From Terracoccus sp. 273MFTsu3.1 (GTDB lineage: Bacteria > Actinomycetota > Actinomycetes > Actinomycetales > Dermatophilaceae): a stretch of DNA of 64,000 nucleotides. This document shows, piece by piece, positions 50,405 through 59,731 of the stretch (its first letter is position 1; every line of letters begins with the position of its first letter). Both the position numbers and the translations under genes were made by a program. Location: contig NZ_KB911824.1 in NCBI RefSeq assembly GCF_000383675.1, forward strand, positions 248,001 through 312,000. Direction: 5' to 3'. The notes beneath the pieces were generated by a model. It was not told the origin of the DNA. It did no database searches and worked only from the letters and a program-made list of their open reading frames with translations.

Positions 50405-51646
50405 ATGACCGAGCAGACTCCTGCCCCTGCGCCGACCACACAGGTGACGGCTGTCGCCGGCCCGCTGACGGTGCGCGAGATCAGCGCCGACGAGGCCGTC
50501 GAGACGCTCCTCGAGGTCGGAGGCAGCTTCCTCCAGACGCCTGCCTGGGGACGGGCGAAGGCAGGCTGGCGGCGCACGCACCTGGGCTGGTTCGACGCCT
50601 CCGGGGCCCGCGTCGGTGCTGGCCTCGTCCTCTCGCGGACCATCCCGCGCCTGTCCCGGTCCTACGCCTACCTGCCCGAGGGCCCGGGGCTGCCGTGGGA
50701 CGTCGTGGCGACCGACCCGGCGGCGTGGCTCGACCCGCTCGTCGCGTGGGCCAAGGCCAACAAGGCGTTCGCGCTCCGGCTCGGCTACCCCGTCGTCTCC
50801 CGGGTCTGGGACCGCGAGCCGGTCAAGAAGCAGGTCGTCGACAACGGCCTGCTCAGCTTCACCACCCTGCCCGCAGCGGTCGACAACCCGACCGCCCGGA
50901 CCCTCGAGGCCTGGCTCGACCGCAACGACTGGCTCCAGCTCGGCGCCGACGGCGTCGCGGTGGGGCAGCCCCGCCTGCTCTGCATCGTCGACCTGCGTGG
51001 CCGCTCCGACGCCGAGCTGCTCAAGGGCATGAACCAGCAGTGGCGGCGGAACGTCAAGAAGGCCGAGAAGGCCGGTGTCCAGGTGCGCGCGGTCGGGCCC
51101 GAGGGGCTCGACACCTTCCACGCGCTCTACGTCGAGTCGGCCGACCGCGACAACTTCCTGCCCCGACCCAAGGCGTACTTCGACGTCATGGCTCGCTCGT
51201 TCGCGTCCGACGGCGCGGACGGTGACGGTCCGGTGTCAGCGCGCTTCTACGAGGCCCACGTCGACGGCGACGTGCTCGCGTCGGCGTTGATGATCCGCTT
51301 CGGTCGGACGTTCTCCTACCTCTACGGCGGCTCGACCGAGCGCAACCGCGACGCACGGGCCTCGAACGCCCTCCAGTGGCAGGCGATGCGGGATGCCGCC
51401 GCAGCCGGGTGCGAGTCCTACGACTTCAGGGGGTTCAACACCTCCCTCGGTGCCACGAGCCCGCTCACCGGCCTGCTGCTCTTCAAGCTCGGCGCCGGCG
51501 CCGACGTCGTCGAGATGGTGGGCGAGCGCGAGCTCGTCATCAGCAGGTTCTGGCACCTCGCCTTCGAGAAGGCCATGGCTGCCCGGATCGCGATCAACAA
51601 GCGCCGCAAGGCGGCCCGCGCCTCCGCCGACGCCGCCGACATCTGA
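50405..51646 (+). CDS. FemAB-family peptidoglycan bridge aminoacyltransferase
   Basis: A 413-residue Fem ligase of the tRNA-dependent aminoacyltransferase family with two GNAT-like modules. Signature segments are SFLQTPAWGRAKAGWRRTHLG, YLPEGPGLPWD, LKGMNQQWRRNVKKAEKAGV and the second-module SYLYGGSTERNRDARASNALQWQAM with YDFRGFNT. In Gram-positives these enzymes add amino acids to the stem-peptide cross-bridge; the actinobacterial members are FemX-like. The amino acid cannot be read. Start ATG 50405 is leaderless. It stands alone between the membrane pair and a convergent gene. Confidence 0.9.
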   Translation: MTEQTPAPAPTTQVTAVAGPLTVREISADEAVETLLEVGGSFLQTPAWGRAKAGWRRTHLGWFDASGARVGAGLVLSRTIPRLSRSYAYLPEGPGLPWDVVATDPAAWLDPLVAWAKANKAFALRLGYPVVSRVWDREPVKKQVVDNGLLSFTTLPAAVDNPTARTLEAWLDRNDWLQLGADGVAVGQPRLLCIVDLRGRSDAELLKGMNQQWRRNVKKAEKAGVQVRAVGPEGLDTFHALYVESADRDNFLPRPKAYFDVMARSFASDGADGDGPVSARFYEAHVDGDVLASALMIRFGRTFSYLYGGSTERNRDARASNALQWQAMRDAAAAGCESYDFRGFNTSLGATSPLTGLLLFKLGAGADVVEMVGERELVISRFWHLAFEKAMAARIAINKRRKAARASADAADI

Positions 51647-51649
51647 GCA

Positions 51650-51663
51650 ACCGCCGCGGCGGT
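51650..51663. terminator. Short palindrome between convergent genes
   Basis: ACCGCCGCGGCGGT, fully self-complementary without a loop, four bases past the FemAB stop. A weak terminator candidate. Confidence 0.3.
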
Positions 51664-51680
51664 AGCCGACCGACCGCGCC

Positions 51681-52658
51681 TCAGCGGCGCTGGATGTCGA
51701 AGTACGGGCTGATGTAGCACGTGGCGTAGCCCTGTCCCTGCTGCGCCGTGACGACGATCCCGTCGACGAGCACCCGGCACGACACCGCGCCGCGGACCCC
51801 TGACCCGGTCGGGTCGCTCGTGCGCACCCTGAGGCTGAAGTAGTCGTTGCTCGTCGCGCCGGGTCTGACCGGCACCTCGAAGGCGAGGGGCGCGGTCTGC
51901 GCGGGGTAGTCGTGGCGCTGGTGCGTCGCATCCGAGAGGGACACCTCGATGCGGGCGCCCGTCTCGGCATACGCCTCGAAGCGGATGGTCCGGGCGTTCG
52001 AAGGTACGGGGGTCACGGGAACGGCCGGGACCGGGATGAGCGTGGGGGGCGAGGTCATGACGCCGCGGGTCGGGGTGGTCGGCCTCGCGGTCGCTCCGGG
52101 GACCGACCGGGTCGGGCTGGCGCCGGGCACCTGGGGTGTGATCGTCGGGACCGGGAACGTGCGGGTCACGGCGGGTCGGTTGCGGGTGACGCTGATCGCG
52201 GGTCGGGCGACCGGGTCGAGGTCGTCGACGAGGCTCGTCGACGCCCAGAACCCGAGCGGGACGAGCAGCCCGACGACGATCGCCACGACGTGCCACGCCT
52301 GGAGACGCCCGCCGAGCGAGCGTCCCGCGGCCCCCGGGAGGGTCACGGTGCGCAGCCGCTCGGTCACGGGGGGTGAGGTGGGTGCGGCCGGCGGGGGTGG
52401 TGGCGACGCGTGGTCGGCCCCGACCTTCTGCGGCACCCAGCTCGTCGCCGGGGGTGGCTCGAGGCCGAAGGTCGTGTCGTATGCCGTCGCGCCCTCCCGC
52501 GTCCCGGGCTCGGTGGGGAGGTCGGCCGGGTCGGCGGGGCCGGAGGGGTCGCGACCGCCGGCACCGGTCGACCCGTCACGCAGGTCGGTCGGGTCCGGGC
52601 CGACGTCTCCCGTCGTGTCACGGGTCGGGTCGGGCTCGTGCGGCGGAGTCTCAGACAC
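51681..52658 (-). CDS. Membrane-anchored protein with MmpS-like C-terminal domain
   Basis: A 325-residue protein: a Pro/Asp/Thr-rich cytoplasmic N-terminus, one transmembrane helix (WHVVAIVVGLLVPLGFWAS, residues about 122-140), a Pro/Thr linker outside, then a compact beta domain ending VSCRVLVDGIVVTAQQGQGYATCYIS. That two-cysteine pattern resembles mycobacterial MmpS accessory proteins of membrane lipid transporters, but no MmpL gene is nearby. Start GTG 52658 follows GAGGGG. The neighbouring gene at 52723 encodes a protein with a similar beginning (MSxxxHxPDP) and end, so the two are probably paralogues. Confidence 0.68.
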   Translation of the reverse strand: MSETPPHEPDPTRDTTGDVGPDPTDLRDGSTGAGGRDPSGPADPADLPTEPGTREGATAYDTTFGLEPPPATSWVPQKVGADHASPPPPPAAPTSPPVTERLRTVTLPGAAGRSLGGRLQAWHVVAIVVGLLVPLGFWASTSLVDDLDPVARPAISVTRNRPAVTRTFPVPTITPQVPGASPTRSVPGATARPTTPTRGVMTSPPTLIPVPAVPVTPVPSNARTIRFEAYAETGARIEVSLSDATHQRHDYPAQTAPLAFEVPVRPGATSNDYFSLRVRTSDPTGSGVRGAVSCRVLVDGIVVTAQQGQGYATCYISPYFDIQRR

Positions 52659-52722
52659 GGGGTCCCCTCGTCTCGTGCGTGCGGCTGCTCAATCTACTGA
52701 GGCGGGTTGTTGCATACGGCGG

Positions 52723-53529
52723 TCACAGCGCAAGGCTGCAGATGGCCTGATGGTCCGACGTGTCGACGGCCACGAGCGTGCGGCCCGCGTAGACGCGGCA
52801 CTGGATCGTGCCCGGTCCGGTCACGACCGTCGCCGTGACCTGCAGCTCGGGCGGTCGACTGTCGAGGGTGATCCTGGCGGCGTACGGGCCGAGCCCCTGG
52901 TGCCCGTCGAGGACGACGCCGCCCGAGGTGATGTCGACGCCGGCGACGAGCCCTGCGCTGGGGGAGCTCGCCGTCGACACCACCTCGACGGTCAGCGAGG
53001 AGGCGTCCGCCGGCACCGGGGACACCTCGGGCGTACCGCCGAGCATCGGGGCGAAGGCCGTCGAGGACGTGACGTCCCTGGCGTAGACGCCGATCACGGA
53101 TCCGGGGGCGTCTGCGCTGCCGCCGGACGTGCCGTCGAGGGTCCCGTCCATCGTTCCGTCGCAGCCGGGGGTGCCAGGGTCTGCGCTCGTGTCGTACGAC
53201 CAGCAGTCATAGCTCTCGGTCGCGTCGTTGTGGCTCGACAGACCGAGGAGCAGGGGCGGGATGAGGAAGAACGCGGCCCAGCCCGGCAGGCGTCGCCGGG
53301 GCGCTCGCCGGATCGGCGGGGTGGTGAGGACCAACGGCACGGGAGCCTGCCACGAGGACGGCGTCGGTGACGCAGGACCGGGTCCGGAGGAGCGGGGCGC
53401 CCACGCCTCCGGGGGCAGGGAGGGGCCCGGCGTGACGGGGTCGGCGCTGGGCGCGTCGTCCGGGAAGGAGACGTGCCGGTCCCGCTGGGGGTCCGGCAGG
53501 GCCGGGCGCGTGTGGTCGGGATCGGACAA
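52723..53529 (-). CDS. Membrane-anchored protein, paralogue of the 51681 protein
   Basis: A 268-residue protein with the same plan: Pro-rich N-terminus, a transmembrane helix (GWAAFFLIPPLLLGLSS), a short linker with a Cys pair (YDCWSYDT and GCDG), and a C-terminal beta domain ending IQCRVYAGRTLVAVDTSDHQAICSL, whose two cysteines match the MmpS-like pattern of the neighbour. The start is uncertain: TTG 53529 is chosen because GCGAGG lies upstream and the beginning then matches the neighbour; the frame is open to 53691. Function unknown. Confidence 0.62.
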   Translation of the reverse strand: MSDPDHTRPALPDPQRDRHVSFPDDAPSADPVTPGPSLPPEAWAPRSSGPGPASPTPSSWQAPVPLVLTTPPIRRAPRRRLPGWAAFFLIPPLLLGLSSHNDATESYDCWSYDTSADPGTPGCDGTMDGTLDGTSGGSADAPGSVIGVYARDVTSSTAFAPMLGGTPEVSPVPADASSLTVEVVSTASSPSAGLVAGVDITSGGVVLDGHQGLGPYAARITLDSRPPELQVTATVVTGPGTIQCRVYAGRTLVAVDTSDHQAICSLAL

Positions 53530-53665
53530 CGATGCCTCGCTTCGGACGGGTGGGACCACGGTAGGTCCTCGGGTGCCGCAGTCGTCGCACCTCTGACCGT
53601 CCCCGGCCCCGGCGCGTTCCGTGCGGCTGCCGAGGCCCGAGCAGGGATGCCCCACACGGTGGCGG

Positions 53666-54367
53666 TCAGTCGGCGCCGGGCCGCCAGCCACCGACCCGGA
53701 TCTCGGTGCCGTCGACGATGTCGACGGGCGAGGTCGGGTCCAGCGGGACGGCCACCGGGGACGACCCGTCGCTCACGACGATCGTCATCGACGCGGTCTG
53801 CTCGACGCCGGCGGCGGCGAGGTCGCCCCGCCACCCGAGGTCGACATGGGCGATGTCACCCGGATCGAGGGGCACCGTCCTCGCACTCGAGGTCTCCGCG
53901 TCGTGCATGCGACCACGAGGGTTGGCGAACACGGTTCCGGAGGGTCCTCGAGCGGACACCACGGCATACCCGGTGAGCACGCACGGCACCCGGCTGGAGT
54001 TGGTGACCCGCACCCGCATCTGCCGATAGCCCAGTGCGGGATCGACCGGGCTCGCCGTGACGTCGAGCTGGCTCGGCTGGCACGGCCCGTCCGGGAAGAG
54101 CGGCGCCGCAGGGTCAGCCGGCCCCGTGGACGGACCGGCGTCGCGGCTGGGCGGCAGCACGAGCGGAGGCTCGGTGGGCAGGGCCGTCGGCGTCTGCTCG
54201 GTCGGGGCCGCGATGGCCGGCGGCGGGTCCGCATCGATGGTGGAGTCAGGTGGCGGGCTCGCGCAGCCACCGACGAGGAGGGCGAGGAGCGCCGGGGCTG
54301 CGACCGCGGACACGATGGAGCCGGCCGGCGTCCTGCCCGCCTCCCGGTGCACCCCTGACCTCCTCAT
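53666..54367 (-). CDS. DUF4232-domain lipoprotein
   Basis: A 233-residue lipoprotein with the lipobox LLVGGC, a long Pro/Thr linker, and a DUF4232 immunoglobulin-like domain from about residue 92 (CQPSQLDVTASPVDPALGY, RVTNSSRVPCVLTGYAVVSARG), with the usual disulfide-forming cysteine pair. Such proteins are common cell-surface lipoproteins of actinobacteria without a known role. The start is fixed by TAGCGT six bases upstream (leaderless). It is divergent from hrpA. Confidence 0.82.
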   Translation of the reverse strand: MRRSGVHREAGRTPAGSIVSAVAAPALLALLVGGCASPPPDSTIDADPPPAIAAPTEQTPTALPTEPPLVLPPSRDAGPSTGPADPAAPLFPDGPCQPSQLDVTASPVDPALGYRQMRVRVTNSSRVPCVLTGYAVVSARGPSGTVFANPRGRMHDAETSSARTVPLDPGDIAHVDLGWRGDLAAAGVEQTASMTIVVSDGSSPVAVPLDPTSPVDIVDGTEIRVGGWRPGAD

Positions 54368-54373
54368 GGCTCC

Positions 54374-54379
54374 ACGCTA
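54374..54379 (-). promoter_or_regulatory. -10 box, leaderless start of DUF4232 lipoprotein
   Basis: TAGCGT on the minus strand, six bases before the ATG at 54367. Confidence 0.6.
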
Positions 54380-54491
54380 GGCGAGCCAGCAGGCGCGTCG
54401 CGCCGGGTCCCACGAGTCCTCGACGACGTCTTCACCGACACCACACAGGTCCGGGTCGGATATCCGTTCGGAGCCACCCTCCCCGCCCGCC

Positions 54492-54497
54492 TATCCT
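54492..54497 (+). promoter_or_regulatory. -10 box, leaderless start of hrpA
   Basis: TATCCT, seven bases before the ATG at 54505. Confidence 0.65.
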
Positions 54498-54504
54498 GTC
54501 GAGC

Positions 54505-57500
54505 ATGTCCGACGAGCCTGCGAACGCACCCGCGCGCTCGCGGCCACCCCGTCGACGCGGACGTCGCCGACCGTCAGGCGCCGAGCCGTCTCCGGCCCAG
54601 ACCTCTTCGGCCCACACCGCGCCCTCGGACCCGGCGGCTCCATCGGCGCCCACAGCCGCCCAGGGCCCGACCGGTCGTCCGAGCCAGCGCGCCAGGGCCA
54701 CGGAGCGTGACCGGCGCGACCTCGGTCGCCCGCCGACGGCGCGCCGTCAGGGCGGCCGCACCCTGACGCCCGAGCAGCGGGAAGCCCGACGCGCCGCCAG
54801 GGCGGCGACCCTTCCGCCCATCACCTATCCCGAGCACCTGCCGGTCGTCGAGCGCCGCGACGACATCGCCGCGGCCGTCCGGGACCACCAGGTCGTCGTC
54901 ATCGCCGGTGAGACGGGATCGGGCAAGACGACCCAGATCCCGAAGATCTGCCTCGAGCTCGGTCGCGGCCTCGACGGCGTCATCGGGCACACCCAACCGC
55001 GTCGTATCGCGGCGCGAGCCGTCGCCGAGCGGCTCTCCGAGGAGCTCGCCGTCGAGCTGGGCACCGCTGTCGGCTACCAGGTGCGCTTCACCGACCAGAG
55101 CAGCCGCGACACGCTCGTCAAGGTCATGACCGACGGCATCCTGCTCGCCGAGATGCAGCGTGACCGAGAGCTGCGCCGCTACGACACGATCATCATCGAC
55201 GAGGCCCACGAGCGCAGCCTCAACATCGACTTCATCCTCGGCTACCTCAAGCAGCTGCTGCCACGACGCCCTGACCTCAAGGTCATCATCACCTCGGCGA
55301 CGATCGACCCGCAGCGCTTCGCCGAGCACTTCGCCGACCCGGCGACGGGCGAGCCGGCCCCGATCATCGAGGTCTCGGGCCGCACGTTCCCGGTCGAGAT
55401 CCGCTACCGACCCCTCGTCGACCCCGACCGCCCCGACGCGGAGGAGCGCGACATGGTGACGGGCGTCTGCGAGGCGGTCGAGGAGCTGTGGACCGAGCGC
55501 CACTCGGGCACGAGCAGCGACATCCTCGTCTTCTTCTCCGGCGAGCGAGAGATCCGCGACGCCGCCGACGCGCTCAACGGCATGAAGCTGCCCGTCACCG
55601 AGGTCGTCCCGCTCTACGGCCGGCTCTCGGCCGCCGAGCAGCACCGCGTCTTCTCACCGCACACCGGCCGCCGGATCGTGCTGGCCACCAACGTCGCCGA
55701 GACCTCGCTGACCGTCCCGGGCATCCGCTACGTCATCGACACCGGGACGGCGCGCATCAGCCGCTACAGCCAGCGCACCAAGGTCCAGCGCCTGCCCATC
55801 GAACCGGTCAGCCAGGCGTCCGCCAACCAGCGGTCCGGACGCTGCGGGCGCGTCTCCGACGGCATCGCCATCCGCCTCTACTCCGAGGACGACTACGACA
55901 GTCGCCCCGAGTTCACCGACCCCGAGATCCTGCGCACCAACCTCGCCTCGGTCATCCTCCAGATGACCAGCCTCGGTCTCGGCGACATCGCACGCTTCCC
56001 CTTCGTCGACCCGCCGGACAGCCGCCAGATCACCGACGGCGTCCGGCTCCTCGAGGAGCTCCAGGCCTTCGCACCCGAGGACGACGAGCCCGCCCCGGCC
56101 CGCGGGAGGCGACGTCCGGGACGCCGCCTCACGGCATACGGCCGCACCATCGCGACGCTGCCGATCGACCCGCGGCACGCTCGCATGGTCATCGAGGCCG
56201 ACCAGCGCGGCGTGCTCCGCGAGGTGCTCGTCATCGTCGCCGCCCTCTCGATCCAGGACCCGCGGGAGCGACCGCAGGACAAGCAGGAGCTCGCGAACGC
56301 CTCGCACAAGCGCTTCGCCGACGAGACGAGCGACTTCGTCACGTGGCTCAACCTCTGGGCCTACCTCAGGGAGCAGCAGCACGAGCTGAGCAGCAGCGCC
56401 TTCCGCCGCCTCTGCAAGGCCGAGTTCCTCCACTACCTGCGCATCCGTGAGTGGCAGGACCTCCACAGCCAGGTCAAGCAGGCCGCCAAGCAGGCCGGTC
56501 TCGACCTGAGCCGCGGGAGCACCCACGTGGCCCAGGGCGAGATCGACGTCGACGCGATCCACCAGTCGCTGCTCGCCGGACTCCTCTCGCACGTCGGCGT
56601 CCGGGACGAGCAGAAGCGGGAGTATGCCGGTGCGCGCGGCACGCGATTCGGCATCAGTCCCGGGTCGGCGCTCTTCCGCAAGCAGCCGCAGTTCGTCATG
56701 GCCGAGGAGCTCGTCGAGACGAGCCGCCTGTGGGCGCGAGTCAACGCCCGCATCGACCCCGTCTGGGCCGAGCAGCTCGGCGAGCACCTCGTCAAGCGGC
56801 AGTACTCCGAACCGCGGTGGTCGGGCAAACGGGGCTCGGCGGTCGCGACCGAGCGGGTCACGCTCTACGGCGTGCCGCTCGTCGTCGGCCGCGTCGTCGG
56901 CCTCGGCCGCATCGACCCCGAGCTCGCGCGCGACCTCTTCATCCGGCACGCTCTGGTCGAGGGCGACTGGCACACCGAGCACGCCTTCCTGCGCGAGAAC
57001 GCCGCCCTCGTCGAGCGCCTCGGCGAGCTCGAGGCCCGCACCCGGCGCCGCGACATCGTCGTCGACGACAGCACGTTGATCGCGTTCTACGACAAGCGGA
57101 TTCCTGCCGACGTCGTCTCGGGACGTCACTTCGATACGTGGTGGAGGAAGACGCGCCGTCAGACACCGGACCTGCTCACCTTCACCGAGGAGCTGCTCCT
57201 GCGCGAGAGCGCGGGCAGCATCGCCGACGAGGACCACCCGACGACGTGGACCCAGGGCGAGAACGTCCTGTCGGTGACCTACCAGTTCGAGCCGGGATCG
57301 GCACAGGACGGCGTGACCGTGCACATCCCCGTCGAGCGCCTCAACCAGGTGACTCCCGACGGCTTCGACTGGCAGGTCCCGGGCTTCCGCGAGGAGCTCG
57401 TCACCGCACTGATCCGCAGCCTTCCCAAGGGGATCCGTCGCAACCTCGTGCCGGCGCCCGACCACGCCCGCGCCGTCCTACCCGAGCTCGACCCGACGTC

Positions 57501-58608
57501 GGGACCTCTCCTCGTGGCGCTCGCGACCGTGCTGCGGCGCCGGGCGGGCGTGGCCGTCACTCCTGCGGACTTCGACGTGGAGCGCATCCCGCCGCACCTG
57601 CAGGTCACCTTCAGCGTCGACGGTGCCGACGGTCGACCGGTCGCCACCGGCAAGGACCTCGAGGCGGTCCGTGACACGGCCGCGCCGCAGCTGCGCCGGC
57701 AGGTCAGCCGCGCCGGCTCCGGACTCGAACGCGCGGGCCTCACGTCGTTCCCCGACGAGGGCGTTGCCGAGTCGTTCGAGAGCGCGCAGGGCGTCCACGG
57801 TTATCCGGCCCTCGTCGACACGGGCTCGGCCGTCGACCTCCGGGTGCTCCCGACGCGCGCCGAGGCAGACGCCGAGCACCGCCTCGGGGTCCGGCGTCTC
57901 CTCCTGCTCGGCATCTCGCCGCCGTGGAAGCAGATCCTCGCCCGCCTGACGAACACCCAGAAGCTCGCCCTCGGCCACAACCCGCACGGCAGCGTCCCGG
58001 CCCTGCTCGACGACTGCCTCGCCGCCGCCATCGACGCGATCCGCGACGACGCCGTCACCGACAGGGCGGACCACACGGTGCGCACCCGTGAGGACTTCGA
58101 GTGGGCCCTGTCGGCCGTGCGCACCCACACGACCGCCAAGGTCGTGCAGGTCGTCGGGCTCGTCGAGCCGATCCTCGCCAAGCACCTCGCCCTCACGAAC
58201 CGGCTCGCCGAGCTCGACCGGTCGAGCAACCCCGCCATCAGGCCGATGCTCGCCGACGTCCGGGCGCAGCTGCGCGAGCTGGTGCGCCCCGGCTTCGTCG
58301 CCGACACCGGACTGCGCCGCCTGCCCGACCTCGACCGCTACCTCCGGGCCATCACCCACCGCCTCGACAAGGCGCCGGCCAACCTGGCGCGCGACGCCCA
58401 GGCCCTCGAACAGGTCGACCTCGTCGAGGGCCGCTACGCCGACCTGCTCGACACGCTGCGGCCTGCCCAGCGCGGCGCCGCCGACGTCGTCGACATCGGC
58501 TGGATGATCGAGGAGCTGCGGGTCTCGCTCTTCGCGCAGACGGTCGGGACGGCGTACAGCGTCTCGCCGCAGCGCATCCTCAGGGCGATCGCCAAGGTGG
58601 ACGCCTGA
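54505..58608 (+). CDS. hrpA: ATP-dependent DEAH-box RNA helicase HrpA
   Basis: A 1367-residue DEAH RNA helicase, the usual length for HrpA (about 1300). An Arg/Pro-rich disordered N-terminus of about 100 residues precedes the helicase core: Walker A GETGSGKT at 135-142, TQPRRIAA, DEAH at 232-235, SATI, then TNVAETSLTVPGIRYV and QRSGRCGRVSDG. The HA2 and OB-like regions and the long DUF3418 C-terminus follow. It unwinds structured RNA, and E. coli HrpA resolves stalled ribosomes. Start ATG 54505 is leaderless. No operon partner; a GGAAT-N18-GTT promoter and the PAC2 gene follow. Confidence 0.95.
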   Translation: MSDEPANAPARSRPPRRRGRRRPSGAEPSPAQTSSAHTAPSDPAAPSAPTAAQGPTGRPSQRARATERDRRDLGRPPTARRQGGRTLTPEQREARRAARAATLPPITYPEHLPVVERRDDIAAAVRDHQVVVIAGETGSGKTTQIPKICLELGRGLDGVIGHTQPRRIAARAVAERLSEELAVELGTAVGYQVRFTDQSSRDTLVKVMTDGILLAEMQRDRELRRYDTIIIDEAHERSLNIDFILGYLKQLLPRRPDLKVIITSATIDPQRFAEHFADPATGEPAPIIEVSGRTFPVEIRYRPLVDPDRPDAEERDMVTGVCEAVEELWTERHSGTSSDILVFFSGEREIRDAADALNGMKLPVTEVVPLYGRLSAAEQHRVFSPHTGRRIVLATNVAETSLTVPGIRYVIDTGTARISRYSQRTKVQRLPIEPVSQASANQRSGRCGRVSDGIAIRLYSEDDYDSRPEFTDPEILRTNLASVILQMTSLGLGDIARFPFVDPPDSRQITDGVRLLEELQAFAPEDDEPAPARGRRRPGRRLTAYGRTIATLPIDPRHARMVIEADQRGVLREVLVIVAALSIQDPRERPQDKQELANASHKRFADETSDFVTWLNLWAYLREQQHELSSSAFRRLCKAEFLHYLRIREWQDLHSQVKQAAKQAGLDLSRGSTHVAQGEIDVDAIHQSLLAGLLSHVGVRDEQKREYAGARGTRFGISPGSALFRKQPQFVMAEELVETSRLWARVNARIDPVWAEQLGEHLVKRQYSEPRWSGKRGSAVATERVTLYGVPLVVGRVVGLGRIDPELARDLFIRHALVEGDWHTEHAFLRENAALVERLGELEARTRRRDIVVDDSTLIAFYDKRIPADVVSGRHFDTWWRKTRRQTPDLLTFTEELLLRESAGSIADEDHPTTWTQGENVLSVTYQFEPGSAQDGVTVHIPVERLNQVTPDGFDWQVPGFREELVTALIRSLPKGIRRNLVPAPDHARAVLPELDPTSGPLLVALATVLRRRAGVAVTPADFDVERIPPHLQVTFSVDGADGRPVATGKDLEAVRDTAAPQLRRQVSRAGSGLERAGLTSFPDEGVAESFESAQGVHGYPALVDTGSAVDLRVLPTRAEADAEHRLGVRRLLLLGISPPWKQILARLTNTQKLALGHNPHGSVPALLDDCLAAAIDAIRDDAVTDRADHTVRTREDFEWALSAVRTHTTAKVVQVVGLVEPILAKHLALTNRLAELDRSSNPAIRPMLADVRAQLRELVRPGFVADTGLRRLPDLDRYLRAITHRLDKAPANLARDAQALEQVDLVEGRYADLLDTLRPAQRGAADVVDIGWMIEELRVSLFAQTVGTAYSVSPQRILRAIAKVDA

Positions 58609-58629
58609 CTCCCGCCGCGCCCGGACGTG

Positions 58630-58656
58630 GGGAATCATGGGATGAAACGGAGCGTT
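58630..58656 (+). promoter_or_regulatory. Candidate SigH/SigR-type ECF promoter
   Basis: GGGAAT, exactly 18 bases, GTT, 35 bases upstream of the PAC2 gene start at 58692. Confidence 0.6.
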
Positions 58657-58691
58657 GCACGAAGGACCCCGTACGACGAAAGGCCAGACCC

Positions 58692-59642
58692 GTGCAGGAC
58701 CCGACCGAGCTCTTCCAGTTCGAGAGCGACACCTCACCGAGCCAGCTCCAGCAGCTGCAGGCGTCGGTGCTCGTGGTCGCCCTCGGCGGATTCATCGACG
58801 CCGGCCACACCCAGCGACTCATGGCCGACCACATCCTCGAGACGCACGAGTCGCGCGTCATCGCCTCCTTCGACGTCGACCAGCTGCTCGACTACCGCGG
58901 CCGCCGTCCCGTCATGGTCTTCGACCGCGACCACTGGAGCAGCTACGACGACCCGAGCCTGCTGCTGCACCGCGTCGTCGACAAGGAGGGCGTGCCCTTC
59001 CTGCTCCTCGTCGGCCCCGAGCCCGACTACCAGTGGAACCGGATGGTCGAGGCGACCACGATGCTCGTCAAGGCGTTCGGCGTCGACCTCACCGTCAGCG
59101 TGCACGGCATCCCCATGGCCGTCCCGCACACCCGACCGCTCGGCGTCACGGCGCACGGCACCAACCCGCGTCTCGTGACCGGCAACGACCCGGCGTTCGG
59201 CACGGTCCAGGTGCCGGCGAGCTTCTCGTCGCTGCTCGAGCTGCGGCTCGGCGAGGCGGGTCTCGACGCCATCGGTTTCGCCGTCCACGTGCCGCACTAC
59301 CTCGGTCAGAGCGAGTTCGCCGATGCGGCCGTGCTCGGACTCGAGCGGGTGCGCGCAGCGACGGGTCTCGACCTCGACCTGCGCGAGCTCGCCGCGACGG
59401 CCGGACTCAACCGCGCCGAGATCACCCGGCAGATGGAGGAGTCCGACGAGATCTCCGCGGTGGTGCACGCCCTCGAGCAGCAGTACGACACCTTCCTCGA
59501 GGGTCGCCAGCAGCGCAACCTGCTCGCCACCGACCTCTCGGACCTGCCGACGGCCGATGAGATCGGCGCCGAGTTCGAGGCCTTCCTCAAGGACGTCACC
59601 GACGACGAGTCCGGCGAGCAGCCCGGCGACGCCCGCGGCTGA
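58692..59642 (+). CDS. PAC2-family (proteasome assembly chaperone-like) protein
   Basis: A 316-residue PAC2/DUF75 protein. Recognisable pieces are VLVVALGGFIDAGHTQRL near the N-terminus, the DYRGRRPVMVFDRDHWSSY stretch, LLLVGPEPDYQW, VHGIPMAVPHTRPLGVTAHG, FAVHVPHYLGQSEF, and a Glu-rich helical tail (EQQYDTFLEGRQQRN). In eukaryotes PAC2 helps assemble proteasomes; in actinobacteria the role is unproven. GTG 58692 has AAAGG upstream. A SigH/SigR-type promoter lies ahead, which would fit a protein-quality-control role under oxidative or heat stress. Confidence 0.85.
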   Translation: MQDPTELFQFESDTSPSQLQQLQASVLVVALGGFIDAGHTQRLMADHILETHESRVIASFDVDQLLDYRGRRPVMVFDRDHWSSYDDPSLLLHRVVDKEGVPFLLLVGPEPDYQWNRMVEATTMLVKAFGVDLTVSVHGIPMAVPHTRPLGVTAHGTNPRLVTGNDPAFGTVQVPASFSSLLELRLGEAGLDAIGFAVHVPHYLGQSEFADAAVLGLERVRAATGLDLDLRELAATAGLNRAEITRQMEESDEISAVVHALEQQYDTFLEGRQQRNLLATDLSDLPTADEIGAEFEAFLKDVTDDESGEQPGDARG

Positions 59643-59650
59643 GCCCACTG

Positions 59651-59697
59651 TGACGAGAGGCGGGTCCGACCATCTGGTCGGCCCACCTTTGTCGTGT
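59651..59697. terminator. Hairpin between convergent genes
   Basis: CCGACC-ATCT-GGTCGG core with imperfect outer pairing (GACGA with TCGT), between PAC2 and the pol I-like gene. Confidence 0.4.
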
Positions 59698-59731
59698 CGC
59701 CAGGCGCTCGCGTTCGGCCGGACGCCTCGAG

